From contig CAZNOX010000014.1 of assembly GCA_964574875.1 (NCBI GenBank), positions 1 to 47,103 on the forward strand: a DNA stretch of 47,103 nucleotides. Direction: 5' to 3'. Shown here in pieces: positions 1-7,387 of the stretch (the first letter of the stretch is position 1; the number at the start of each line of letters is the position of its first letter). Below the pieces are notes generated by a model. The model was given only the letters and a program-made list of their open reading frames with translations, was not told the DNA's origin and did no database searches. The position numbers were made by a program, and so were the translations under genes. This DNA is from DSCS01 sp035391585. GTDB taxonomy: Bacteria > Macinerneyibacteriota > Macinerneyibacteria > Macinerneyibacteriales > DSCS01.

Positions 1-1
1 T

Positions 2-457
2 ATGACAAAGATCCGGCGGAAACATAAAGATATCTTTTTCAGTTATGTGACATTTATCGCCATGTTTTTTATGACCATTATCGGACTTGTGGGGTATTTC
101 CGTCCGGAAGGAGCTCTCCAGGGCCTCTTTGAGAACATGTACAACTATGTGCGTGTCCCCCTGGATGCCAGCATGTTCGCTCTTCTGGCCTTCTACATCA
201 CGTCAGCGGCTTACCGCGCCTTCAGGGCCCGGACCTGGCTGGCCACTGTCCTGCTTCTTGCCGGTGTGATCGTCATGATCGGACGGGTCGCCTTCGGCCC
301 CTTCATCATCTTTAACGATATTACCGCCTGGATCATGAAAGTCCCTACCACAGCCGCCATGCGCGCTGTCAATGTGGGGATCGGACTGGGAATCGTTGCC
401 ACGTCTATCAAGATCGTGTTAGGCATCGAACGGTCTTATCTGGGAGGTGGTGAATAA
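2..457 (+). CDS. Small polytopic membrane protein, first gene of an unknown four-gene operon
   Basis: I do not recognise this protein. As read it has 151 residues and about four hydrophobic segments (near residues 13-34, 51-72, 79-100 and 123-142), with basic residues at the N-terminus, so it is an integral membrane protein with little soluble mass. The ATG sits one base from the window edge, so the true start may lie upstream and the gene may be longer. The stop codon TAA overlaps the next ATG by one base (TAATG), and a GGAGG-like ribosome site at 443-448 serves the downstream gene. This points to translational coupling and a shared complex with the next three membrane proteins. No function is proposed. 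Confidence 0.75.
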   Translation: MTKIRRKHKDIFFSYVTFIAMFFMTIIGLVGYFRPEGALQGLFENMYNYVRVPLDASMFALLAFYITSAAYRAFRARTWLATVLLLAGVIVMIGRVAFGPFIIFNDITAWIMKVPTTAAMRAVNVGIGLGIVATSIKIVLGIERSYLGGGE

Positions 458-1452
458 TGAAAACACCCTGGTTTGACAAGATCATGTCCCTGGACAAAAA
501 GATCCTCTATGTCATCATGTTCATCGTGGTCATGATCCCTCTTTTGGCTCAATGGACCTATAATCCCGCCGTCATGCCTGAAGTGAAGGATATCTACGAC
601 GAGATCGAAGGGATCTATGCCTATAATCAGTCTCATCCCGACACTCCCCAGGGGATCCTGGTCTCCTTTGACTACAGCCCCTCCACCAACGCCGAGCTTG
701 ACCCCATGACCATGAGTATCCTGCGCCATGCGTTCATGCGCAATATTCCCGTCATCACCTGGTCGGCCTTTCCCGATTCCATCGACCTGGCCAAGACGAT
801 CACAACTTATATCGCTAAAGAGTTCAGGGCCGTTTATGGGCAGGATTTTGTCTTTATGGGATACCCTTACCCCATGAATGCTGCTGTCATCGCCTTCGGA
901 AGCGATGTCCGTAACTTCCTGGTGAAGGATTTTTACGGCAACCTCAGTACAGACCTGCCGCTCCTCAACAGGATCTACAATTACAAAAGCATCGGGCTCA
1001 TCGTCACTGTCTCCGGGACCTCTTACCCGCGTTTCTGGGTGACCTATGCCAACACCCTTTACGGGAAAAAGATCGCCACCGGAACCACAGCGGTCTCAGC
1101 AGCGGAGTTCTACCCCTTTCTCCAGACTGATCAGATGATCGGGATGATGGGAGGCTTAAGAGGAGCCGCAGAGTATGAGAAACTCGTGGAAGCCCTGGAG
1201 ATCACGGTCATCGGAGACAACACAGAGCGCTACCTGAAAAGCCTCTACGCCCCTGGTGATGACTTCCCGTGGGATACCAAGATCTTTACTCCGGGGTTCA
1301 CCGATGAAGAGCTGCGGGAGCACCTCTCCACACGGAAGACAGCCCGGACGGGGATGGCCTCCCAGGCTTCATCCCATTTTTATGTCATTGTCCTCATTAT
1401 TCTCGCGAACCTCGGCTACTTTTTCAAACGCCGTGCGGAAAACAAGAGGTAG
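457..1452 (+). CDS. Bitopic membrane protein with a large soluble domain, unknown function
   Basis: Unrecognised protein of 331 residues. A hydrophobic helix near residues 15-32 and another near 307-325, followed by a basic tail (FKRR), flank a soluble domain of about 270 residues. The helix order suggests the large domain is outside the cytoplasm. Its alternating hydrophobic strands and helices look like an alpha/beta fold, but I see no catalytic signature. The start is fixed by the one-base overlap with the preceding stop and by the GGAGGTGG ribosome site 8-14 bases upstream. The next gene follows without a gap. It is probably a partner of the adjoining membrane proteins. Confidence 0.75.
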   Translation: MKTPWFDKIMSLDKKILYVIMFIVVMIPLLAQWTYNPAVMPEVKDIYDEIEGIYAYNQSHPDTPQGILVSFDYSPSTNAELDPMTMSILRHAFMRNIPVITWSAFPDSIDLAKTITTYIAKEFRAVYGQDFVFMGYPYPMNAAVIAFGSDVRNFLVKDFYGNLSTDLPLLNRIYNYKSIGLIVTVSGTSYPRFWVTYANTLYGKKIATGTTAVSAAEFYPFLQTDQMIGMMGGLRGAAEYEKLVEALEITVIGDNTERYLKSLYAPGDDFPWDTKIFTPGFTDEELREHLSTRKTARTGMASQASSHFYVIVLIILANLGYFFKRRAENKR

Positions 1453-1461
1453 GTGGTTTTT

Positions 1462-2169
1462 ATGTTAATCTGGTATACAATCGCTGTGTTGCTGAGCCTG
1501 GCCATCTTCTCCTTCCTCTGGAAGGATAACCCTCTCTATAAATTTGCCGAACATCTCTTTGTGGGGACAATGGTGGGATATCAGGTGGTCGTGGTCTTTT
1601 CCCAGATCATTATGAGAAAGATCGTCGACCCTATTTCTGTGGCCCTTGACAACAGGCAGATTTTGACACTGATCTCGCTGGTCATTGCCACTCTCATCGG
1701 GCTTCTCTTTTTAGCCCGCTTTTCTCGTAAAGCCGAATGGGTGAGCCGCTATCCCATCTCCATCACCGTGGGGTTCTGGAGCGGTTACGCCATTGTGGCT
1801 TCTTTCAAGACCAATATCCTGACGCAGATCAGAGGAACCGTGGTGGACGACCTTGGACAGCCGCTTCTCAACGGCCATCTCATCGGTGATTTTTTCAAAA
1901 ACCCCTCCCTCAAGACTTTGGATCTGGCCACAGCCGGCCCGCTTCTTGTCTTCGGGGTCATCGTGGTCCTGGTCTACTTCTTCTTTTCTGTAAAACATGA
2001 CCATCCCATGGTGAAATTTGCCAACAAACCGGCGCTCTTCTATCTCATGATCGGTTTCGGGGCCTCTTTCGGCTATACCTTCATGGGCCGGATCAGCCTC
2101 TTCATCGGCCGGATGAACTTCATCTTCAATGAGTGGTGGCCGCTCTTAAAACAGACCATAGGAGGGTAG
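1462..2169 (+). CDS. Polytopic membrane protein of the unknown operon
   Basis: Unrecognised 235-residue integral membrane protein with about six hydrophobic segments, including the N-terminal one (MLIWYTIAVLL) and others near residues 30-50, 65-85, 95-115, 150-175 and 190-215. I chose the ATG at 1462 because AGGTGG at 1451-1456 gives a normal spacing. An in-frame GTG at 1453, directly after the preceding stop, would add three residues and cannot be excluded. The next gene begins 3 bases after the stop. With the three neighbours it looks like a dedicated membrane complex; neither substrate nor reaction can be read from the sequence. Confidence 0.72.
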   Translation: MLIWYTIAVLLSLAIFSFLWKDNPLYKFAEHLFVGTMVGYQVVVVFSQIIMRKIVDPISVALDNRQILTLISLVIATLIGLLFLARFSRKAEWVSRYPISITVGFWSGYAIVASFKTNILTQIRGTVVDDLGQPLLNGHLIGDFFKNPSLKTLDLATAGPLLVFGVIVVLVYFFFSVKHDHPMVKFANKPALFYLMIGFGASFGYTFMGRISLFIGRMNFIFNEWWPLLKQTIGG

Positions 2170-2171
2170 AG

Positions 2172-3317
2172 ATGAAAAAAATAACGCTTATTCTTGTATT
2201 GATCCTGCTGAGCGTCCCTCTTCTGGCCGCTCAGGAGACAGACAACGAGACTCCCTTCTATGCCTGTGACGTGAGTCTCTATGACACTCCCAATGACGAC
2301 GGTGTCAGTGTGGAGCTGGAGTTTACGCCGGCCAACAGTGCCGAAGAGGTGCCCCAGTATGCCATCGACCTCTACATCGACGGAACTTTTTCCAACACCA
2401 TTATGGTGAAAAACGCCGGCGCTCTTTTCCTTCATACTATTCCGGTTGAAAAGAAAGGAAGCATTGTCCGGGCTGAAATCTTTGCCTATGATACTCAGGG
2501 ACAGCGCCAGGGGCCCATCGTGGTCAAGGAGGCTACCTCTTCCGCCCAATGGTACTTTTCCGACCGTGTGGGGGCTTTTATCTGGTCTATGGCCTTTATC
2601 GGCCTGATCATGGTGCTTATCCGTAAAGCTAAACGGGGCCAGGAGATCTTCATCCGCCGTATCGCGGGGCTGGAAGCCATCGACGATGCCGTGGGGCGTG
2701 CTACGGAGATGGGGCGCCCCGTCTACTATATCCCCGGGACATCCATCATCGACGATATCGCGACACTGGCCTCTCTCAATATCCTTCGCCCTGTCGCACA
2801 GCAGGTGGCCACCTATGAGACCCCTTTCTCGGTCCCCATCAAAGACCCTGTGGTCCTTACCGTGGCCCAGGATGTGGTGAAAGAGGCCTATATGGCTGCG
2901 GGACGGGCGGACCTTCACGATGACGGGATCGTCTATCTGGCTTCCGTGGGCCAGTTCGACTATGCCGCTGCCGTAAATGGCGCTATGGTGCGCGAAAAAC
3001 CCGCCACCGTCTTTCTTCTGGGGATGTTCTGGGCCGAATCACTCATGCTGGCCGAGACAGCCAACACCGTAGGGGCGATCCAGATCGCCGGGACAGATTC
3101 CACTTCCCAGCTGCCCTTCTTTATCGCCGCCTGCGACTATACCCTCATCGGAGAAGAGCTTTATGCGGCATCGGCCTATCTGAGCCGTGAACCTTTGCTC
3201 CTCGGGACACTCAAAGCCCAGGATATGGTCAAGGGGGCGGTGATCGTCGCTTTGATCATCTCGATCATCGGGATGCTTTTCGGTTCTGATCTTCTCATGA
3301 AGATCTTTTTACAGTAA
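2172..3317 (+). CDS. Secreted/membrane protein with N-terminal beta domain and cytoplasmic alpha/beta domain (possibly DUF6754-like)
   Basis: This 381-residue protein has a clear signal peptide (MKKITLILVLILLSVPLLAA), a strand-rich extracytoplasmic part of about 110 residues, a transmembrane helix at about 135-151 followed by RKAKRG, a conserved-looking alpha/beta domain at about 155-345, and a C-terminal helix at about 353-372. From memory the block around IRRIAGLEAIDDAVGRATEMGRP resembles proteins labelled DUF6754, but I could not test this. GGAGGG at 2161-2166 precedes the ATG. It is the last gene of the four-gene unit; a strong hairpin follows. The function is unknown. Confidence 0.75.
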   Translation: MKKITLILVLILLSVPLLAAQETDNETPFYACDVSLYDTPNDDGVSVELEFTPANSAEEVPQYAIDLYIDGTFSNTIMVKNAGALFLHTIPVEKKGSIVRAEIFAYDTQGQRQGPIVVKEATSSAQWYFSDRVGAFIWSMAFIGLIMVLIRKAKRGQEIFIRRIAGLEAIDDAVGRATEMGRPVYYIPGTSIIDDIATLASLNILRPVAQQVATYETPFSVPIKDPVVLTVAQDVVKEAYMAAGRADLHDDGIVYLASVGQFDYAAAVNGAMVREKPATVFLLGMFWAESLMLAETANTVGAIQIAGTDSTSQLPFFIAACDYTLIGEELYAASAYLSREPLLLGTLKAQDMVKGAVIVALIISIIGMLFGSDLLMKIFLQ

Positions 3318-3324
3318 TCCGGCA

Positions 3325-3352
3325 GGGGGAGGGGAAGACTTTCCCTCCCCCC
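3325..3352 (+). terminator. Strong GC hairpin closing the first operon
   Basis: A G-rich arm (3325-3336) and a C-rich arm (3341-3352) flank the loop GACT and form a stem of about 12 bp with one G-T pair and one mismatch. It lies 8 bases after the stop of the preceding gene and just before a promoter. No clear T-tract follows, so termination may be imperfect, or the hairpin may mainly protect the 3' end. Confidence 0.55.
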
Positions 3353-3360
3353 ATAATCGC

Positions 3361-3388
3361 TTGACAACCCCCCAAGACAATATATACT
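3361..3388 (+). promoter_or_regulatory. Sigma-70-type promoter of the trkH operon, near-leaderless
   Basis: A perfect -35 (TTGACA, 3361-3366), a 16-base spacer and a -10 (TATACT, 3383-3388). Transcription would begin near 3395, about 3 bases before the trkH ATG at 3398. There is no Shine-Dalgarno sequence, so the message would be leaderless or nearly so. Confidence 0.75.
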
Positions 3389-3397
3389 TCACTCGAT

Positions 3398-5110
3398 ATG
3401 AACAAAGACCGTTTGATCTCTTTACTGGATACGATCCTTTTCGCCGGAACGCTGGTGGCTGTGGTCTCTTTCCTGGCCCATTACGGTTTTTTCCTCAACC
3501 CGGCGCTGCTCCATGTCATCAGACAGGGGGCGTTTATCCTCACGGGAGTCCTGGTCCTGGACAATATCCTCATGCTTCTTATCCAGGGACGCCCCGGGGA
3601 AGAGTTCCGGGAACACCGGTCTCTCTACATCGTCACCGCTCTTATTTTGGTGCATTTTATCCTCATCAGGCTTGATATCTACGGAGGCGGGCCGGGGGGG
3701 CACCTTTCACGCTATTTTGTCGCCGCCCAGGTCTATATCGTCTTCATGTTCATCATCAAACTGACTAAAGTCAACCGGCTGGTTTTCCCGGGGGTCAACT
3801 GGCGTCCCGAACAGCTCTTTATCCTCTCCTTTCTGGGTGTGATCGTCATCGGGACCCTCTTCCTCTCCTTTCCCCGGGCGACGATCGCGCCGGGTTCCAT
3901 GCCCCTCATCGATGCCTTCTTCACATCGACTTCGGCGGTCTGTGTCACCGGGCTTATCGTGGTGGATACCGCCACCTACTTTACCCATTTCGGGCAATTT
4001 GTCATCCTCGCCCTCATTCAGATCGGCGGGCTGGGACTCATGACCTTCACCTCCTTTTTCACCATCTTTTTTTTCAAGACCATGAGTTTCCGGGAGCGGT
4101 TCCTCATGAGCGATGTCTTGAGTACCGACTATATCGGGGGAGTCCACAAGATCATCGGAAAGATCCTCACCATCACGTTTACCATCGAGGCAGCCGGGGC
4201 TCTTCTCCTTTTCATCTCCTGGCATGACAAGTTCCGCAACACCGCTGAAGCTCTTTTCCATTCGGTCTTCCATGCGGTCTCCTCTTTCTGCAATGCCGGG
4301 TTTTCCACGTTTTCCACCAGCCTGGCTGCTTTCCGCGGGGATGTCTCGGTGAACCTCATCGTGATGTTTCTCATCATCCTCGGCGGTCTTGGTTTTCTTG
4401 TCCTTATGGATTTTTTCCAGCCCCTGGAAGGACGGAGACGGATGCTCATGGTCCAGACGAAACTGGTCCTGACCACGTCTCTTCTCCTGATCCTGGCCGG
4501 AGCGGTTCTCTTTTTCATCATAGAAAGCAGCGGTGTCCTTCAGGGCCTCTCATTAAAAGAGAAGGTCCTCGCCTCCTTCTTCCAGTCGGTCACTCCGCGG
4601 ACAGCCGGGTTCAATACGGTGAATATCGGGCTTCTCTCTGTCCCCATGCTCCTGGTCCTCAGCCTCTTCATGTTTATCGGGGCCTCTCCGGGATCCACGG
4701 GAGGCGGGATCAAGACCACCACATTCGGAATCCTGGCAGGGACTGTATGGAGCTATCTCAAATCGCGAGACCAGGTCATCCTTTTTAAACGCAGGATCCC
4801 GTCACGTCTGGTCTACAGGGCCATGTCCCTGGCGATCATCTCATTTGCGTATCTCTTTCTTGTCTATCTGTTTCTCATCGTCAGTGAAGATCTCTCTCTC
4901 CTGGACACTCTTTTTGAAATGATCTCGGCGTTCGGGACCGTGGGGCTGTCCACAGGAGTGACTCCGCATCTCTCCTCTGCGGGGAAAGTGGCCATCATGC
5001 TCACCATGTTTGTGGGCCGGCTGGGGCCCATGACACTGGCCCTGGCTCTGAGCAGGAGTGAAAAGAGCATAGTGACGTATCCTGAAGAGACCAGTATTAT
5101 GGTCGGATAG
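3398..5110 (+). CDS. trkH: KtrB/TrkH-family potassium uptake channel subunit with N-terminal extension
   Basis: Pore-forming subunit of a Trk/Ktr K+ uptake system in the inner membrane. The four pore-loop repeats are visible: VCVTGL, FCNAGF, RTAGFNT and GTVGLSTG, with the selectivity-filter glycines. It has 570 residues, longer than the usual 440-480 of KtrB, because about 130 N-terminal residues add roughly four hydrophobic helices before the canonical core begins near RPEQLF. The start ATG at 3398 is fixed by the promoter directly in front. The partner RCK protein gene follows 8 bases after the stop. Whether the complex is Na+-dependent like KtrAB or works like TrkAH cannot be told from the sequence. 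Confidence 0.93.
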   Translation: MNKDRLISLLDTILFAGTLVAVVSFLAHYGFFLNPALLHVIRQGAFILTGVLVLDNILMLLIQGRPGEEFREHRSLYIVTALILVHFILIRLDIYGGGPGGHLSRYFVAAQVYIVFMFIIKLTKVNRLVFPGVNWRPEQLFILSFLGVIVIGTLFLSFPRATIAPGSMPLIDAFFTSTSAVCVTGLIVVDTATYFTHFGQFVILALIQIGGLGLMTFTSFFTIFFFKTMSFRERFLMSDVLSTDYIGGVHKIIGKILTITFTIEAAGALLLFISWHDKFRNTAEALFHSVFHAVSSFCNAGFSTFSTSLAAFRGDVSVNLIVMFLIILGGLGFLVLMDFFQPLEGRRRMLMVQTKLVLTTSLLLILAGAVLFFIIESSGVLQGLSLKEKVLASFFQSVTPRTAGFNTVNIGLLSVPMLLVLSLFMFIGASPGSTGGGIKTTTFGILAGTVWSYLKSRDQVILFKRRIPSRLVYRAMSLAIISFAYLFLVYLFLIVSEDLSLLDTLFEMISAFGTVGLSTGVTPHLSSAGKVAIMLTMFVGRLGPMTLALALSRSEKSIVTYPEETSIMVG

Positions 5111-5118
5111 GAGTGATT

Positions 5119-5787
5119 ATGGCGAAAGGCAAATATTTGATTATCGGGTTAGGCCGTTTCGGCACCGCTGTCCTGGATACTCTCCTGGAGGCCAATGCAG
5201 AAGCCCTGGTCTTTGACAATAATGAAGAGATGATCACCCAGGTCAAAGGAAAGATCGCCAATGCCGTGATCCTGGATGCGACCAATGAGGAAGCCTTGCG
5301 GAAATTTCCTCTTGAAGAGATCGATGCCGCCATTGTGACCATGGGAGAAGATTTCGAGAAGAATCTTCTCACGACGGTCATCCTCAAAGAGATGGGCGTG
5401 AAGAAAGTCGTGGCCCGGGCCTCTACGGCCATCGAGGAGAAGATCCTGAAAAAGGTGGGAGCTGATATGATCGTCTTCCCGGAAGTGGAGATGGGAAAGA
5501 AGCTGGCCAACACCCTGCTGAGAAAGAGCGTGGAGGAGGCCATCCCCCTCACAGACGGGAATTCCATTGTTCATTTTAAAGCGCCTTCTTATCTCGTGGG
5601 GAAGATGCTTAAGGAGACAGAACTCCGGGCCAAGTATTCCATTAATGTCGTTGCTGTTAAAAAGACCCAGGAGGAGGAGGAAGTCACGGTGATCCCCGAT
5701 TCCGATTATGTCATCATGGAGGATGATACCCTGATCATTGTGGGGAACAATGCAAACATCGACCGGTTTGCCAAGGAGCGTCTGTGA
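5119..5787 (+). CDS. ktrA: KtrA/TrkA-type RCK regulatory subunit
   Basis: Cytoplasmic nucleotide-binding regulator that gates the adjacent K+ channel. It has 222 residues, the length of KtrA, with one RCK unit: an N-terminal Rossmann domain with GLGRFG (residues 9-14) and an acidic residue at the end of strand 2 (VFDNN), then an RCK_C domain over about the last 80 residues. The double-length TrkA of enteric bacteria has two such units, so the KtrA label fits better. The ATG at 5119 follows AGGAG (5109-5113). The stop overlaps the GTG of the asparaginase gene (GTGA), which implies coupled translation. Confidence 0.92.
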   Translation: MAKGKYLIIGLGRFGTAVLDTLLEANAEALVFDNNEEMITQVKGKIANAVILDATNEEALRKFPLEEIDAAIVTMGEDFEKNLLTTVILKEMGVKKVVARASTAIEEKILKKVGADMIVFPEVEMGKKLANTLLRKSVEEAIPLTDGNSIVHFKAPSYLVGKMLKETELRAKYSINVVAVKKTQEEEEVTVIPDSDYVIMEDDTLIIVGNNANIDRFAKERL

Positions 5788-6764
5788 AAAAAATATTGCT
5801 CATCACCACCGGCGGGACCATTGCCATGCAGGTGGACAAGAAAAGGGGCGGGGCTGTCCCGTCTCTCCAGGCCGATGATTTTGTCCGCTATCTGCCCCCG
5901 GTGAAGAACCTTGCTGACGTGGATATCCACATGTTTTCCAACATTCCCAGCCCCTATATGAATGTCCCTCTCTGGTTTCAGCTGACCACGTTTATCGACG
6001 AGAAGATTTCTGACGGTTACGACGGAGTCGTGATCACTCATGGGACAGACACCCTGGAAGAGACGGCTTTTTTTGTGGAACTGACTGTGAAAAGCGATAA
6101 ACCCATCGTTTTCACCGCAGCCATGCGCAACCTGGATGAGTTGAGCGGAGACGGGCCCCGTAACATCTGGGGGGCGTTGAAAACCGTCGTCTCAAAAAAC
6201 TACTCTCCTGATATCGGAGTGACTCTGGTCCTCAATGACGAGATCCATGCGGTGCGTGATGTGACCAAGACCTACACCTCGAACGTGGCCACATTCCGTT
6301 CTCCTCTCTTTGGCCCTCTGGGCCTTGTGGACAACGACCAGGTCACCTTTTACTACAAACCCTACAAACGCATGAAGATCCGCTCCTCCCGGGTGGAGGA
6401 AAAGGTCGCCCTGATCAAGGCCTATGCCGGAATGAGTTCGGACCTCATCGACGCTGCGGTCACCATGGGATACAAAGGGTTGGTGATCGAAGCCTTCGGA
6501 CGGGGCAATCTTCCCGACTGGATCGTCCCTTCCCTGGAACGGGCGATTCAGAACGGAGTGACGGTGGTGATCTCATCGCGATGTTATATGGGACGGGTCT
6601 TCGGCGATTACGCCTATGACGGAGGAGGGCGGCATCTCGGCGAGATCGGAGCCGTTTTTGCCTATGACCTCCGGGGGATCAAAGCACGGATCCTTCTTAT
6701 GCTCGCTTTGGGAAAATACGGAGAGGACCGTGAAGCGGTCCGCCGGCTTTTTGACTCTCTCTGA
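5784..6764 (+). CDS. ansA: L-asparaginase (cytoplasmic type)
   Basis: Hydrolyses L-asparagine to aspartate and ammonia. The first catalytic-threonine motif is TTGGTIA at residues 8-14, with T12 as the likely nucleophile, and the second is THGTDTLEE. There is no signal peptide, so the enzyme is cytoplasmic, as in type I asparaginases. It has 326 residues, normal for the family. Translation starts at a GTG that overlaps the preceding stop by four bases. Its link to the K+ transporter genes is probably operon packing rather than a shared pathway. Confidence 0.92.
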   Translation: MKKILLITTGGTIAMQVDKKRGGAVPSLQADDFVRYLPPVKNLADVDIHMFSNIPSPYMNVPLWFQLTTFIDEKISDGYDGVVITHGTDTLEETAFFVELTVKSDKPIVFTAAMRNLDELSGDGPRNIWGALKTVVSKNYSPDIGVTLVLNDEIHAVRDVTKTYTSNVATFRSPLFGPLGLVDNDQVTFYYKPYKRMKIRSSRVEEKVALIKAYAGMSSDLIDAAVTMGYKGLVIEAFGRGNLPDWIVPSLERAIQNGVTVVISSRCYMGRVFGDYAYDGGGRHLGEIGAVFAYDLRGIKARILLMLALGKYGEDREAVRRLFDSL

Positions 6765-6778
6765 GAAGAGGAGGCCGT

Positions 6779-7387
6779 GTGAAAAGAATCGGACTCTCTT
6801 TTTTGATGGCCCTGTTCTGGGTCGTCTCTTCCAGTGCTATTGAGACTGAACGGGGGATCGCGTCCTGGTACGGCCCGGGTTTTCACGGCCGGACCACAGC
6901 CAACGGCGAGACCTATAATATGAATGAGATGACAGCAGCTCATAAAAGCCTCCCCTTTGATACCCGGGTGAGGGTCATCGACCTGGACACAGGGAAAAGT
7001 GTTGTGGTCCGCATCAACGACCGCGGCCCTTTTGTGGCAGGCCGTATTATCGACCTCTCCTATGCTGCAGCCCGGGCACTGGGGATGGATCAGAAAGGGA
7101 CCGCCCGTGTGGAGCTACAGATCCTTTCTGATGCTCACGAAACGGAGAACGGGACCAACGGTTATTATATTCAGGCAGGGAGTTTCACAGGAAAAACCAA
7201 TGCCATCCAGCAGATGAACAGGATATGGAAAAGAACAGGGTTCAAACCCCGGATCTTCAGCTCCGGAGGATACTACCGCCTTTTTATGGGGCCGTGGAAG
7301 GAGAGGAAAGAAGCGGAGGCTCTCCTTGCACGCATGAAGAGAAAAGGGTTGGACGGGATGATCACTCATGGCTCTCCTCACCGCTAA
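6779..7387 (+). CDS. rlpA: RlpA-like septal ring lytic transglycosylase with SPOR domain
   Basis: Cell-wall protein that in RlpA family members cleaves glycan strands lacking stem peptides and localises to division sites. It has a signal peptide (residues 1 to about 20, MKRIGLSFLMALFW...SSSA), a double-psi beta-barrel with ASWYGPGFHGRTTANGE and the two likely active-site motifs AAHKSLPF (His) and NDRGPF (Asp), then a C-terminal SPOR domain at about 120-200 (YYIQAGSF, YYRLFMGPW). Translation begins at GTG 6779 after GAGGAGG. There is no lipobox cysteine, so unlike E. coli RlpA it is probably not a lipoprotein. The 3' end overlaps the ABC-F gene by 20 bases. Confidence 0.9.
   Translation: MKRIGLSFLMALFWVVSSSAIETERGIASWYGPGFHGRTTANGETYNMNEMTAAHKSLPFDTRVRVIDLDTGKSVVVRINDRGPFVAGRIIDLSYAAARALGMDQKGTARVELQILSDAHETENGTNGYYIQAGSFTGKTNAIQQMNRIWKRTGFKPRIFSSGGYYRLFMGPWKERKEAEALLARMKRKGLDGMITHGSPHR

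Noticed and set aside
1453..1461. GTG start at 1453 for the third gene.
   Set aside because: It abuts the previous stop and is very close to the ribosome site; the ATG at 1462 is better spaced with AGGTGG. The difference is only three residues.
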